A stretch of DNA of 50,248 nt from contig JAEZCE010000048.1 of assembly GCA_023429995.1 (NCBI GenBank), forward strand, positions 1 through 50,248, given 5' to 3'. The notes beneath the pieces are model-generated. The model saw only the letters and a program-made list of their open reading frames with translations. It did not search any database and was not told where the DNA came from. Position 1 is the stretch's first letter. Every line of letters starts with the position of its first letter. Origin of the DNA: Bacillota bacterium (GTDB taxonomy: Bacteria; Bacillota; UBA4882; UBA8346). Both the position numbers and the translations under genes were made by a program. Below are positions 26,026 to 34,426 of the stretch, piece by piece.

Positions 26026-26028
26026 GAT

Positions 26029-27543
26029 TTAACCTCCGGTCGCTAAGTGCATTATTTGTGCTTGACTGGTTCCAACTCCGGGTAATTCTCCGGTGATACG
26101 ACCCTCGCGCATCACTAATATCCGATCGCTCATGCCTAAAATCTCCGGAAGTTCCGAAGATACCATGATGACGGCTAAACCTTGACGTACCAGATCATTC
26201 ATAATCTCATACAATTCAACTTTGGCCCCTACATCAATCCCCCGGGTCGGTTCATCCAGGAAAAGCACTTTGGGCTTCGTCATCAGCCACTTCGCCACAA
26301 CCACTTTTTGTTGGTTGCCGCCGCTCAAATTATTGGTTTCCGTCTCCAAAGAAGGGGTCTTAATGGCTAAATCATTGACATATTCCCGCCCCGACAACAC
26401 TTCTTTATTATTATTAATTAATCCGCAGGATAGTTTTTTTAAACTCGCCAAGGTTATATTTTTAACCACACTCATTTTCATTACCAAGCCATACCTTTTC
26501 CGGTCTTCGGAAACAAAACCCAGGCCGTTCCGGATGGCATCCAAAGGCGATTTAATGTTTAGCTTTTTATTTTCCAGAAAAACTGAACCGGTGACTTTAC
26601 CGGGAAAAGCTCCGAAAATACTGGTAATCAGCTCAGTGCGGCCGGCTCCCATTAAGCCGGAAACGCCCAGTATTTCGCCGGCCTTTACATCGAAGGAGAC
26701 ATCCTTCAAAAGTAATTGACCGGGATGATTGGGATCTTCGGCATTGAGATGCTCGATACGGAGCAATACCTCACCAAATTTTCGGGACTCACGGGGGAAA
26801 AGGGTTTTAATTTCCCGTCCCACCATCATTTCGATGATTTTGCTTTCGGTCAATTCACTTACCGGGTGGGTGCCTATGGTGTTACCATCCCGCAGAACGG
26901 TTACCCGATCCGCAATTTGGAACACCTCGCCAAGACGATGGGAAATGTATATGCAGGTAACACCCTGAGATTTTAATTCCCGTAATATATCAAACAATGT
27001 TTTGGTTTCACTTTCGGTTAAGGCCGCAGTCGGTTCGTCCAGCACTAAAATGCGGGCTTTTTTGCTCAAGGATTTGGCGATTTCCACCAGTTGTTGTTGA
27101 CCGACGCCTAAATCTTTAATTTTCCGGTGAACCGGGATATTCAGTTTTACCCGGTTTAATAATTGAATGCTTTGATGGTACAGATTATTCCAATCGATCA
27201 GTCCCTTACTGACCGGTTCATTTCCCAAAAAAATATTTTCCCCGATGTCCATTTCTTTGATTAATGCCAATTCCTGATAAATTACAGCGATTCCAGCCGT
27301 TTCGGCTTCCTGAATATTATGAAACCGACAACACTTTCCATCCATAAGGATTTCTCCCTCATAACTTCCGAACGGATAAACTCCGCTTAAAACCTTAATT
27401 AAGGTTGATTTCCCGGCGCCGTTTTCTCCGACCAACGCATGGACTTCGCCGGGGGCTACTTGTAAATTTACTTTATTCAAGGCCTTGACACCCGGGAACT
27501 GTTTGGTGATTTCCCTCATTTTTAATACGTATGGTGAGGTCAT
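26029..27543 (-). CDS. xylG: Sugar ABC transporter ATPase, XylG type
   Basis: 504 residues with two ABC domains, as in CUT2 sugar importers. The first has a full Walker A (GENGAGKSTLIKVLSG) and the Walker B region LVLDEPTAAL. The second has a degenerate Walker A (GLMGAGRTELI) but an intact LSGGNQQK signature and FLDEPTRGIDVG, the usual asymmetry in this family. It drives sugar import through the XylH-like permease. It is co-transcribed between xylF and xylH, after a GC-rich hairpin that probably lowers expression relative to xylF. Confidence 0.93.
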   Translation of the reverse strand: MTSPYVLKMREITKQFPGVKALNKVNLQVAPGEVHALVGENGAGKSTLIKVLSGVYPFGSYEGEILMDGKCCRFHNIQEAETAGIAVIYQELALIKEMDIGENIFLGNEPVSKGLIDWNNLYHQSIQLLNRVKLNIPVHRKIKDLGVGQQQLVEIAKSLSKKARILVLDEPTAALTESETKTLFDILRELKSQGVTCIYISHRLGEVFQIADRVTVLRDGNTIGTHPVSELTESKIIEMMVGREIKTLFPRESRKFGEVLLRIEHLNAEDPNHPGQLLLKDVSFDVKAGEILGVSGLMGAGRTELITSIFGAFPGKVTGSVFLENKKLNIKSPLDAIRNGLGFVSEDRKRYGLVMKMSVVKNITLASLKKLSCGLINNNKEVLSGREYVNDLAIKTPSLETETNNLSGGNQQKVVVAKWLMTKPKVLFLDEPTRGIDVGAKVELYEIMNDLVRQGLAVIMVSSELPEILGMSDRILVMREGRITGELPGVGTSQAQIMHLATGG

Positions 27544-27658
27544 CGTTGATTGCCCCTTTCAGAAAAACATACAAAACCTGATGACGACTTGGTAAGAAAA
27601 TTTTCTGGCGTTCCAGATAATCCTTATTTTTTAATACAAACTTCCCAAGAACGATGAA

Positions 27659-27692
27659 GAGAGGGGGGAGAGAAGAACTCCGCCCCCCTTGG
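27659..27692 (-). terminator. GC-rich intercistronic hairpin after xylF
   Basis: On the minus strand GGGGGG (complement of 27688-27683) followed by CGGAG pairs with CTCTCCCCCC (ending at the complement of 27663). It lies between xylF and xylG, where partial termination or 3'-end protection commonly makes the binding protein more abundant than the membrane components. Confidence 0.7.
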
Positions 27693-27698
27693 AATTGA

Positions 27699-28700
27699 TT
27701 ATTTTCCGTAAATCTCGGCTTCGGTATGATATTTGTCGGCTACGATAACGGACTTCATATTTTTGGCATCAACTTGAATCGGCACCAACATGATGGAGGG
27801 AACTTTAATCTTGCCATTCTCGGTGGTGGTATTGATTCCGGTTACTTTTCGTTTATTGGCCAACTCTATCGCAACTTTAGCAGCACTTGCAGCGATTTGT
27901 TTGATGGGTTTGTAGATGGTGACAGCTTGAGTACCGGCCACCACACGTTTACAAGCCGCCAATTCACCGTCTTGACCGGTCGTGGGGACTTTTCCATCCA
28001 ATTTTTGTTCGGCCAATGCCTGAACGGCGCCGCCGGCGGTTCCATCATTAGCGCAAAGAATCGCTACAACGTTATTCTTATATTGAGTAAGTCCGTTCTC
28101 AACAAATTTTAAGGCTTTTTCAGGAGACCAACCTTCGCACCATTGTTCAAATACCACCTTGATATTGGGATATTTTTTCAAGATGTTTTCAAACCCTTGG
28201 CGTACCAAATGGGCGTTGTTGTCTGTCGGAGAACCGTTAATAATGAAGTAATTGCCGCTGGGTTTGGTTTTGCAAACGTAATCAGCCATTAATTCACCGA
28301 CTTTAACACTGTCAAAGGATACATAATAATCAAGGTCACTGTTTTTGATTAGCCGGTCGTAAGCAATTACCGGAACTCCCGCTTTATGGGCGGAATTTAC
28401 AATAGCGCTGGCGGTATCGCCGTTTTGAGAAATGACCACCAGGGCCTTAATCCCTTGAGTAATTAAGTTTTCACATTGACTATTCTGTAAGTTTTCATCG
28501 CCGTTAGCTGCGGCAACCAGCACGTCAATTCCGGCTTTTTTGCATTGCGCGACGAAAATATCACGGTCGTTTTGCCATCTCTCCTCTTGTAATGTGGCAA
28601 AGGAGATTCCCACTTTGATTTTACCGGCGCCAATACCCGGTACCGCCAAAACAGTCAGCATCAGGGATACAGCCATTACCCATAAAACATACTTTTTCAT
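27699..28700 (-). CDS. xylF: Xylose-type sugar-binding protein
   Basis: 333 residues. A signal peptide (MKKYVLWVMAVSLMLTVLAVPGIGA) precedes a type I periplasmic-binding fold: KIKVGISFATLQEERWQNDRD, ALVVISQNGDTASAIVNSAHKAGVPVIAYDRLIKN, YYVSFDSVKVGELMADY, ANDGTAGGAVQALAE, GQDGELAACKRVVAGTQAVTIYKPI. These match XylF. It is the likely capture protein of the ABC importer. ATG 28700 follows GGGAGG; the upstream extension to 28757 is not used. There is no lipobox, so it may be free in a periplasm, in keeping with a diderm envelope, or the anchoring is atypical. Confidence 0.9.
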   Translation of the reverse strand: MKKYVLWVMAVSLMLTVLAVPGIGAGKIKVGISFATLQEERWQNDRDIFVAQCKKAGIDVLVAAANGDENLQNSQCENLITQGIKALVVISQNGDTASAIVNSAHKAGVPVIAYDRLIKNSDLDYYVSFDSVKVGELMADYVCKTKPSGNYFIINGSPTDNNAHLVRQGFENILKKYPNIKVVFEQWCEGWSPEKALKFVENGLTQYKNNVVAILCANDGTAGGAVQALAEQKLDGKVPTTGQDGELAACKRVVAGTQAVTIYKPIKQIAASAAKVAIELANKRKVTGINTTTENGKIKVPSIMLVPIQVDAKNMKSVIVADKYHTEAEIYGK

Positions 28701-28959
28701 TTGATTACCTCCCGATTTATTAATGTTTTTTCGGACTCCAATTTTCCTTTCCCACAATCACCTGCCTTTTTCTCCGAAGGAATCCCGGTTGGGATTGGAA
28801 TGTTTACTACTATTTCATACTACACACTCATTTAAAATAGCACCGTTTATTCCCAAAGTATCTGGAGAATATTGCAAAACGCGGCCAAAAATTTGTAAAA
28901 AAAAATTTACATCTCTGTAAATTAATTTTTACTAGTATTTTTTTGCGGTAAAAAAAGTA

Positions 28960-30012
28960 CTACTTTGGCCATTTGGATTTGGGAATATTCAGGTAAATCT
29001 CATTTTTCTGATGATAATTGTCTTTGATGATGAGATCGATATTATCTTTATCAATCGGAATGGGGTTGATCGTTTCCGAGGGGACCGGATGCTTACCGTT
29101 AAATGTGGGGGCTGAGTTGGTTTTGATTTCCTTACCGGCCCCCAGCATCATCGCTAAATCCGCCGCGCGATAGGCCAATTTTTTGATGGGTTTGTAAACG
29201 GTCATTAGTTGTGTGCCTTCAACAATACGTTGGCAACCCGACAGGTCGGCATCATGTCCTGCCACCAATATTTTTCCCGCCAAACGCCATTCCGCCAGAG
29301 CTTCAATGACCGCATTCGCCAGCCCGTCATTGGCCGCGATCACGGCCTGAAAATTTTTCCTTTCATTGAGTAAAGCTTGGATATCTTGATAAGCGGCCTC
29401 CGGCCGCCAATCTTCGGCCCAAGTTTCAAAAATGATTTTTATCTTTTTTTCTTTTAGGTAAGTGCCTAAAATGTTTTTGTAGCCCTTGTCCAACAAGTAA
29501 CAATTATTATCCGTGGTTGGACCGTTGATGATTACGTAATTCCCGGCAGGAACTTTGTTCACTAAATACTCAGCCATATACTCTCCGACTTTGACACTAT
29601 CAAAGGATATATAAAGATCCAGAGGGGCATTCCGGATTAACCGGTCATAAGAAATGACTTTAACCCCGGATCTTTTAGCCATTTGAACGGCTAAGGAAGC
29701 TTGGTTTAAATCATGGGGCACAATCACCAGGACATCAATTCTTTGTTTGATTAAATGTTCTACTTGCCGGTTTTGTTCTTTGGCATTATTATTGGCATTT
29801 TGGAAGATGACTTCTCCTCCCAATTGTTTAATCCTTTCAAAAAAAAAGTCCCGATCCCGCTGCCATCTTTCTTCTTGTAAAGTCGCCATGGATAAACCGA
29901 TTTTAATCGGATGCAAATCACCCGATGATTTGGAAGATGGTTGCCGCCAATTCCGGTTGATGAAGATGAAGCAAGAAAACAGGATGACTCCAATTAAAAG
30001 CAGCCTTTTCAT
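28960..30012 (-). CDS. XylF-like sugar-binding protein, probable sensor subunit (XylFII type)
   Basis: 350 residues, clearly paralogous to the XylF encoded next (shared GLSMATLQEERWQRDRD, YDRLIRNAPLDLYISFDSVKVGEYMAEYLV, GNYVIINGPTTDNN, TVYKPIKK). The N-terminus is a short uncleaved-looking anchor (MKRLLLIGVILFSCFIFI). The gene directly follows the response regulator with only a few bases between, which links it to the two-component system and not to transport. In Clostridium beijerinckii a comparable XylFII works with LytS/YesN as a xylose sensor. By analogy this protein would present sugar to the kinase; that is inference. Confidence 0.82.
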   Translation of the reverse strand: MKRLLLIGVILFSCFIFINRNWRQPSSKSSGDLHPIKIGLSMATLQEERWQRDRDFFFERIKQLGGEVIFQNANNNAKEQNRQVEHLIKQRIDVLVIVPHDLNQASLAVQMAKRSGVKVISYDRLIRNAPLDLYISFDSVKVGEYMAEYLVNKVPAGNYVIINGPTTDNNCYLLDKGYKNILGTYLKEKKIKIIFETWAEDWRPEAAYQDIQALLNERKNFQAVIAANDGLANAVIEALAEWRLAGKILVAGHDADLSGCQRIVEGTQLMTVYKPIKKLAYRAADLAMMLGAGKEIKTNSAPTFNGKHPVPSETINPIPIDKDNIDLIIKDNYHQKNEIYLNIPKSKWPK

Positions 30013-30015
30013 ATC

Positions 30016-31614
30016 TTAGCGTTCTCCCTTCATTTGGATTTGTTCGTCGCGGTATTCGGTGGGAGTCATTTCATAATATTTCCGGAATATCCGGCTGAAG
30101 TAATTGGGATCATTATAGCCAATTGAAAAACAGCATTCTTTGACGGAAATCCCTTGCGCCAAAAGGGATAAGGCTTTATCCATCCTCAATTTGGTAACAT
30201 ACTCGCTGAAGCTGACCCCCATTTCTTCCCGGAAAAGTCTGCTGAAGTAAAAAGGACTGATGCCGATGGTATGCGAGATCTCATCCAAGTTTACAGTTTG
30301 GGTAAATTGGCGATCAATAATCTCTTTTGCCTGGCGAATGATGGTTTTAACTTGATTGGCCCGGCCTTCCCGCACCAGTAAAGCCAAACTGATCAATCGC
30401 TGGGTAATTTCTTTTATTATTTCATGTAAGGTTTGTTTTCCTTTAAATAGGGCTATGATTTGTTCAAAACCGGGTAGACTGGTATTTCCGGCTTTAGAAT
30501 CCCTGCCAATTCGGTATGCATTAACCAATAACTCAAGCAAATAGAAAAACAAGCGATCCTGATTTTCCTGGAAATGGGTATATTTCGAAAAAAGTTGAGT
30601 TGTTAAGGTTTCAACTTTTTCGGCATTTCCATAACGAATGGAGTCCAGGATTTCCTGAATCTTTTGGTTAAAATCATGTTCCCAGTCTTGTCCTTGCTGT
30701 TTCTGGACATCATCGTAATGAAAAATGGGACTTTCCCCACAATAACTCAAAGCCAGCAGGGATTCTTGATAAGAACGTTTTAATTCAGACGATGCGGGAT
30801 AAGTACGCCCGATCCCGATGTGAATATCGGTGATTGTCGGTTCATTTTGGATAAAGCCGATTATTTTCCGGGATAAAGATATCGCTTCAAGACTGGTTGC
30901 CGGTAGATTGGGTCCCAGCGGGATAAAAATGGTCAGAGGGTTGGTCTTAACCGGTGACACCAGGCAAGGAATCAGATGACGGATTTCTTCAGCGATGTCA
31001 TTTATTTTTTGCCGAAGCACAAAACTCAATTCTACCAAGGCGTCCATTGTGGTATTGATCTTATGGCGGTATGAAACGGCTAAAAAGAATCCGTTGGTGA
31101 ATTGCAAAGCTAATAATTCCTGGTATTGGGCTAAAGCATCTTCGGTGATGCCGTTGATCAGTTCGGTAATTAACTCATTTTCAATGATGGGTAATAATTT
31201 TTTGTAGCGTTCCCGCAAGACTAATTCTTCGAGGCGTTCTTTGCGTATCTTGGCCAATTGCTGCCTGGCCCGGTCTACAAGTTCCAGTAAGCGCGTCTTG
31301 TGAATCGGTTTCACCAAATAGTCGTAAACATTCAGTCGTATGCCTTCCTGAGCATAGGAAAAGTTTTCATATGCTGTCAATATAACTAAAATAGCGCTGG
31401 GATCCATCCGGCGGATCTCGGTTAACGCTTCCAAACCATTGATTCCCGGCATTTTCATATCCATCATAACCAGTTCCGGATGGAACAGATCGGCTTTTTC
31501 AATCGCTTCCCGCCCGGTGTGAGCGATTTCAAGTTGTAGGTCCGGCTCCTTGCCGAGAATCAGGCAAATTGAATCCAACATGATCTGTTCATCATCAACA
31601 ACCAATACTTTCAT
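30016..31614 (-). CDS. AraC-type response regulator (YesN family)
   Basis: 532 residues from ATG 31614. Receiver domain at residues 1-120 (VLVVDDEQ acidic pocket, phospho-acceptor Asp in MMDMKMPGINGLEAL, then LTAYENF and KPIHK), a long middle region, and a C-terminal AraC helix-turn-helix pair (from about residue 425; NLDEISHTIGISPFYFSRLFREEMG, then FSIGYNDPNYFSRIFRKYYEMTPTEYR). It should activate the xyl genes when phosphorylated. GAGGAGG ends five bases before ATG 31614; a TTG at 31629 lies within that ribosome site and is rejected. It follows the kinase gene by 11 bp. Confidence 0.92.
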   Translation of the reverse strand: MKVLVVDDEQIMLDSICLILGKEPDLQLEIAHTGREAIEKADLFHPELVMMDMKMPGINGLEALTEIRRMDPSAILVILTAYENFSYAQEGIRLNVYDYLVKPIHKTRLLELVDRARQQLAKIRKERLEELVLRERYKKLLPIIENELITELINGITEDALAQYQELLALQFTNGFFLAVSYRHKINTTMDALVELSFVLRQKINDIAEEIRHLIPCLVSPVKTNPLTIFIPLGPNLPATSLEAISLSRKIIGFIQNEPTITDIHIGIGRTYPASSELKRSYQESLLALSYCGESPIFHYDDVQKQQGQDWEHDFNQKIQEILDSIRYGNAEKVETLTTQLFSKYTHFQENQDRLFFYLLELLVNAYRIGRDSKAGNTSLPGFEQIIALFKGKQTLHEIIKEITQRLISLALLVREGRANQVKTIIRQAKEIIDRQFTQTVNLDEISHTIGISPFYFSRLFREEMGVSFSEYVTKLRMDKALSLLAQGISVKECCFSIGYNDPNYFSRIFRKYYEMTPTEYRDEQIQMKGER

Positions 31615-31625
31615 AACAAACCTCC

Positions 31626-33119
31626 TCAATAATTCTTCTTGAAGGGTAATTTGATCCGGATGGATGTCCCCTGACCCGGGACGCTATGGATGGCAAATAA
31701 ATCTTCTTCGCCAAAAAAGAGCCGTAATCTCTCCCGGACATTATGCAAGCCTAAACCGGTAGTATGGCCGGTTAGCTGCGCGCCTTGCTGAATTTTAATT
31801 AGAGTTTCGTTATCCATGCCGACTCCGTTATCTGAAACTTGGACAATTGCGGTTCCCCATTCTTGATAGGCCTGAACTTCGATTCTGCCGCCATTTTCCA
31901 TGTCTTCGATGCCGTGGATTAAGGCGTTTTCTATAATTGGCTGTAGCGTTAACAAAGGAATCAGGTAATTCAAAACTGCCGGTTCGATTTTAACTTGAAA
32001 CTTAAAACGTTCATTACCAAAACGGGTTTTTAGAATAAAGAAATAAGTATTCAAATGGTTGAATTCATCTTGAAGGGTAACCGGAGTGTCGAGAGTCCGT
32101 AAATTATAACGCAGCAGGGAAGAGACTTTATCGACGAATTCAGCGGTTCGTTCTGCATTCTCCATGATAGCCAGTTGAACTCCGGCATTGAGCATATTGA
32201 ACAAAAAATGCGGATTGATCTGGGATTGGAGAGCGTGGAGTTCCGCCTCACGCAATACATTTTTCATGGAAAGGTTTTGTAACTCTTGCTCCTGAAGCCG
32301 GATTTCCAGATCCGATTTGTTTTTGATCTCGGCAATCAGCCGGGTGATGCTGGTAACCATCTCATTGAAAGCCCTGGTTACGACGGAGATGTCGTCATTG
32401 CTGGATATTGTCAGCGGAGATATGGAAAAATTCCCTCTGGAGATTGACTTGGCAGCCTCAACCAGGTTCCGGAGAGGTTTGGTAAGGCTAAAACTGGTCC
32501 AAAGAGTAATCAGAATACTGAAAATCAGCGCTCCGATAATCAGAAATAATCCTAATTGTTGAATGTAAATAAGACGCTGCGATATTAACAAATACTTGCG
32601 GCTATTGGCTTCCAATTGTTTGGTAATTAAGCGTTCAATGGCCCATTTAATGTTGGCGTTATAACGGACGACCTCATTAAAAGCCTGAAGGTATCCGGCA
32701 GAATCCCGGGCCCGTTTGGCCTTTTCAGCGATCTCAGCCTGTTGTAAAAAAGACCGGGTCATATTACGAATATTTTCCAACAAGAGATAATTTTCCGGTG
32801 TTTCCTCAATAACAGTCAAATTGGAGTATTCGGCGTCTATCTCCTGAATGGAAAGGTAATATTGCCTTAACATATAAAAGTTGCGCGAAACCAAATATTT
32901 TTCAAGAAAAGAGACCGCGTTATCTATATCCGCGCTGAATTCTTTCAGCCGAATATTATTGGTGAGCAAGCTATTGATTTGGTTCAATAAAAATTGTTCA
33001 TGGTAATATGAAAAAAAGCTTACCGTAGCAAAGATAGCGATCATCGATAGAAAAGGGAAAAGCAACTTACTGCGAATGCTTTGGGGTATTTTTCGGTTTG
33101 TCGTTTCCATGTTTCTCAT
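31626..33119 (-). CDS. Sensor histidine kinase (LytS/YesM family)
   Basis: 497 residues. Membrane segment near residues 20-40, an extracellular helical region of about 150 residues, second membrane segment near 190-212, HAMP, then the His_kinase domain with LQSQINPHFLFN (phospho-His near residue 303), and an HATPase domain with LQPIIENALIHG and DNGVGM. It would pass a sugar signal to the regulator encoded next. Its start overlaps the preceding binding-protein gene by 44-53 bp (ATG 33119 or 33110); later starts would delete the first membrane helix. The overlap implies tight coupling of the sensor components. Confidence 0.9.
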   Translation of the reverse strand: MRNMETTNRKIPQSIRSKLLFPFLSMIAIFATVSFFSYYHEQFLLNQINSLLTNNIRLKEFSADIDNAVSFLEKYLVSRNFYMLRQYYLSIQEIDAEYSNLTVIEETPENYLLLENIRNMTRSFLQQAEIAEKAKRARDSAGYLQAFNEVVRYNANIKWAIERLITKQLEANSRKYLLISQRLIYIQQLGLFLIIGALIFSILITLWTSFSLTKPLRNLVEAAKSISRGNFSISPLTISSNDDISVVTRAFNEMVTSITRLIAEIKNKSDLEIRLQEQELQNLSMKNVLREAELHALQSQINPHFLFNMLNAGVQLAIMENAERTAEFVDKVSSLLRYNLRTLDTPVTLQDEFNHLNTYFFILKTRFGNERFKFQVKIEPAVLNYLIPLLTLQPIIENALIHGIEDMENGGRIEVQAYQEWGTAIVQVSDNGVGMDNETLIKIQQGAQLTGHTTGLGLHNVRERLRLFFGEEDLFAIHSVPGQGTSIRIKLPFKKNY

Positions 33120-34110
33120 CTTTTTCCATTGTATTTAGATAGGAATGAACATTATCGCCATTGATCAAAATGAGCGGGCTATTATAGTTTTCCTGAAGGG
33201 TTTGGCCTTGCTTGAGCCGGATGACCGTCAACATGCTTTGAACTCCAAGCTTAAAAGGATTATCTGTTAATACGCCCCAAATCACTCCCCGTTTGATGTA
33301 ATTGGCGATTTCATCGGTGAATCCACTGCCGATAATGGTAACATGGGTCACCCGGTTTAAATCAACCACCACTTTGGAAACACCTAAGGTATCACTGGCG
33401 TTGGAACAAATAATGGCTTGGATTTCCGGGTAATTGGTCAAAATAGACTGGGTTTGTTCCTCGGCGCTGATGCTGCCTCCTTTTGAGGTGAGAATCAGTC
33501 TTAGCTGCAATCCGGGATGGCCCCGGAGGGCATCCCGGATTCCTTGTAGATAATGGTAGTAATTGGTAAGGGAGAAATTGGAATCCACTAAAACGGCTAT
33601 CTTTACAGATCCCGAAAGAGCCTTGATTAAGGCATTGCCGGTTTTATAGCCTAAGTCATAAGTATTGATGCCCACTGTGGAAAGTTGTTTCAGATCATCA
33701 ATATCATTCGAGAGCGCTACAACGGGGATTTTTTTTTCAATCGCCTCATGAATCAGAGACTTTATGGAAGGATTGTTTGGAATCGAAACCATGATTCCAT
33801 CCACGCTGGATAACACGGACATTTCTAAAAAACGCTCCATCTCTTTTACATCTAGAAAACGGGGATTGAAGATTTCCAAAGCCACTTTCTCCTGATTGGC
33901 GACCTTGAGTGCTCCGGCATGGACTTCTTCCCAGTATTCTTCGTCCGTATCCCTGGTTATCATTACAAAATGGAAACGATAGTTGCGGGGATCTTCCGAG
34001 TGAAACGCCAATCCGGTTTCTTTCCATAAAAAATCAGTGGTATTATAGATGAGAGCGATCACCATGATCACAATTAGAATTATCAATAGGCTAATCCAGT
34101 GATATTTCAT
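33067..34110 (-). CDS. Membrane-anchored sugar-binding-type protein, probable sensor component
   Basis: 347 residues. An N-terminal membrane anchor (residues about 5-27) is followed by a type I periplasmic-binding domain (FHFVMITRDTDEEYWEEVHAGALKVANQE; VDGIMVSIPNN; IPVVALSNDID; VGINTYDLGYKTGNAL; IICSNASDTLGVSKVV). It differs from the two XylF paralogues and is more like ribose/galactose-type binding proteins. It is first in the leftward cluster and its end overlaps the kinase gene by about 50 bp, strongly suggesting it is a ligand-binding partner of that kinase. Its charged tail (EKDEKHGNDKPKNTPKHSQ) is encoded within the overlap. Confidence 0.82.
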   Translation of the reverse strand: MKYHWISLLIILIVIMVIALIYNTTDFLWKETGLAFHSEDPRNYRFHFVMITRDTDEEYWEEVHAGALKVANQEKVALEIFNPRFLDVKEMERFLEMSVLSSVDGIMVSIPNNPSIKSLIHEAIEKKIPVVALSNDIDDLKQLSTVGINTYDLGYKTGNALIKALSGSVKIAVLVDSNFSLTNYYHYLQGIRDALRGHPGLQLRLILTSKGGSISAEEQTQSILTNYPEIQAIICSNASDTLGVSKVVVDLNRVTHVTIIGSGFTDEIANYIKRGVIWGVLTDNPFKLGVQSMLTVIRLKQGQTLQENYNSPLILINGDNVHSYLNTMEKDEKHGNDKPKNTPKHSQ

Positions 34111-34426
34111 GTAAACCTCTGCCAGTAAATAAATTAATTGATAACTCAGGGATTCATTAGGAATCGTTTATGTAAATTAATTTAACAAATGTTTAAAAAA
34201 TCCTTTTTTCACCAAACCTGCGGATGTGGTTTGTGTTTATCATCGTGAAATGGTATAATATTACGGAAAATTGAGCTGACACTTTTTGGGTAAGATTACG
34301 TTTAGGTAAAAAGGAAAAGCTTTGGGGATGAAAGTTGGAATGGTAACTCCTTTACAATTTGGACTGTTTTTGCCTTTTCCAAGTCGAATACCCTAAAAAT
34401 TATCGATATTAAATCGGGGTGCAGGA
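34111..34426. promoter_or_regulatory. Divergent promoter region; secA promoter at 34231-34259
   Basis: On the + strand TTGTGT (34231-34236), 17-bp spacer and TATAAT (34254-34259) form a good promoter for secA, with a leader of about 160 nt. The leftward sensor/transport cluster must start in the AT-rich 34111-34200 part (AGAGGT ribosome site before ATG 34110), but several -10-like stretches there prevent a firm choice. No clear CcpA site was found. Confidence 0.55.
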
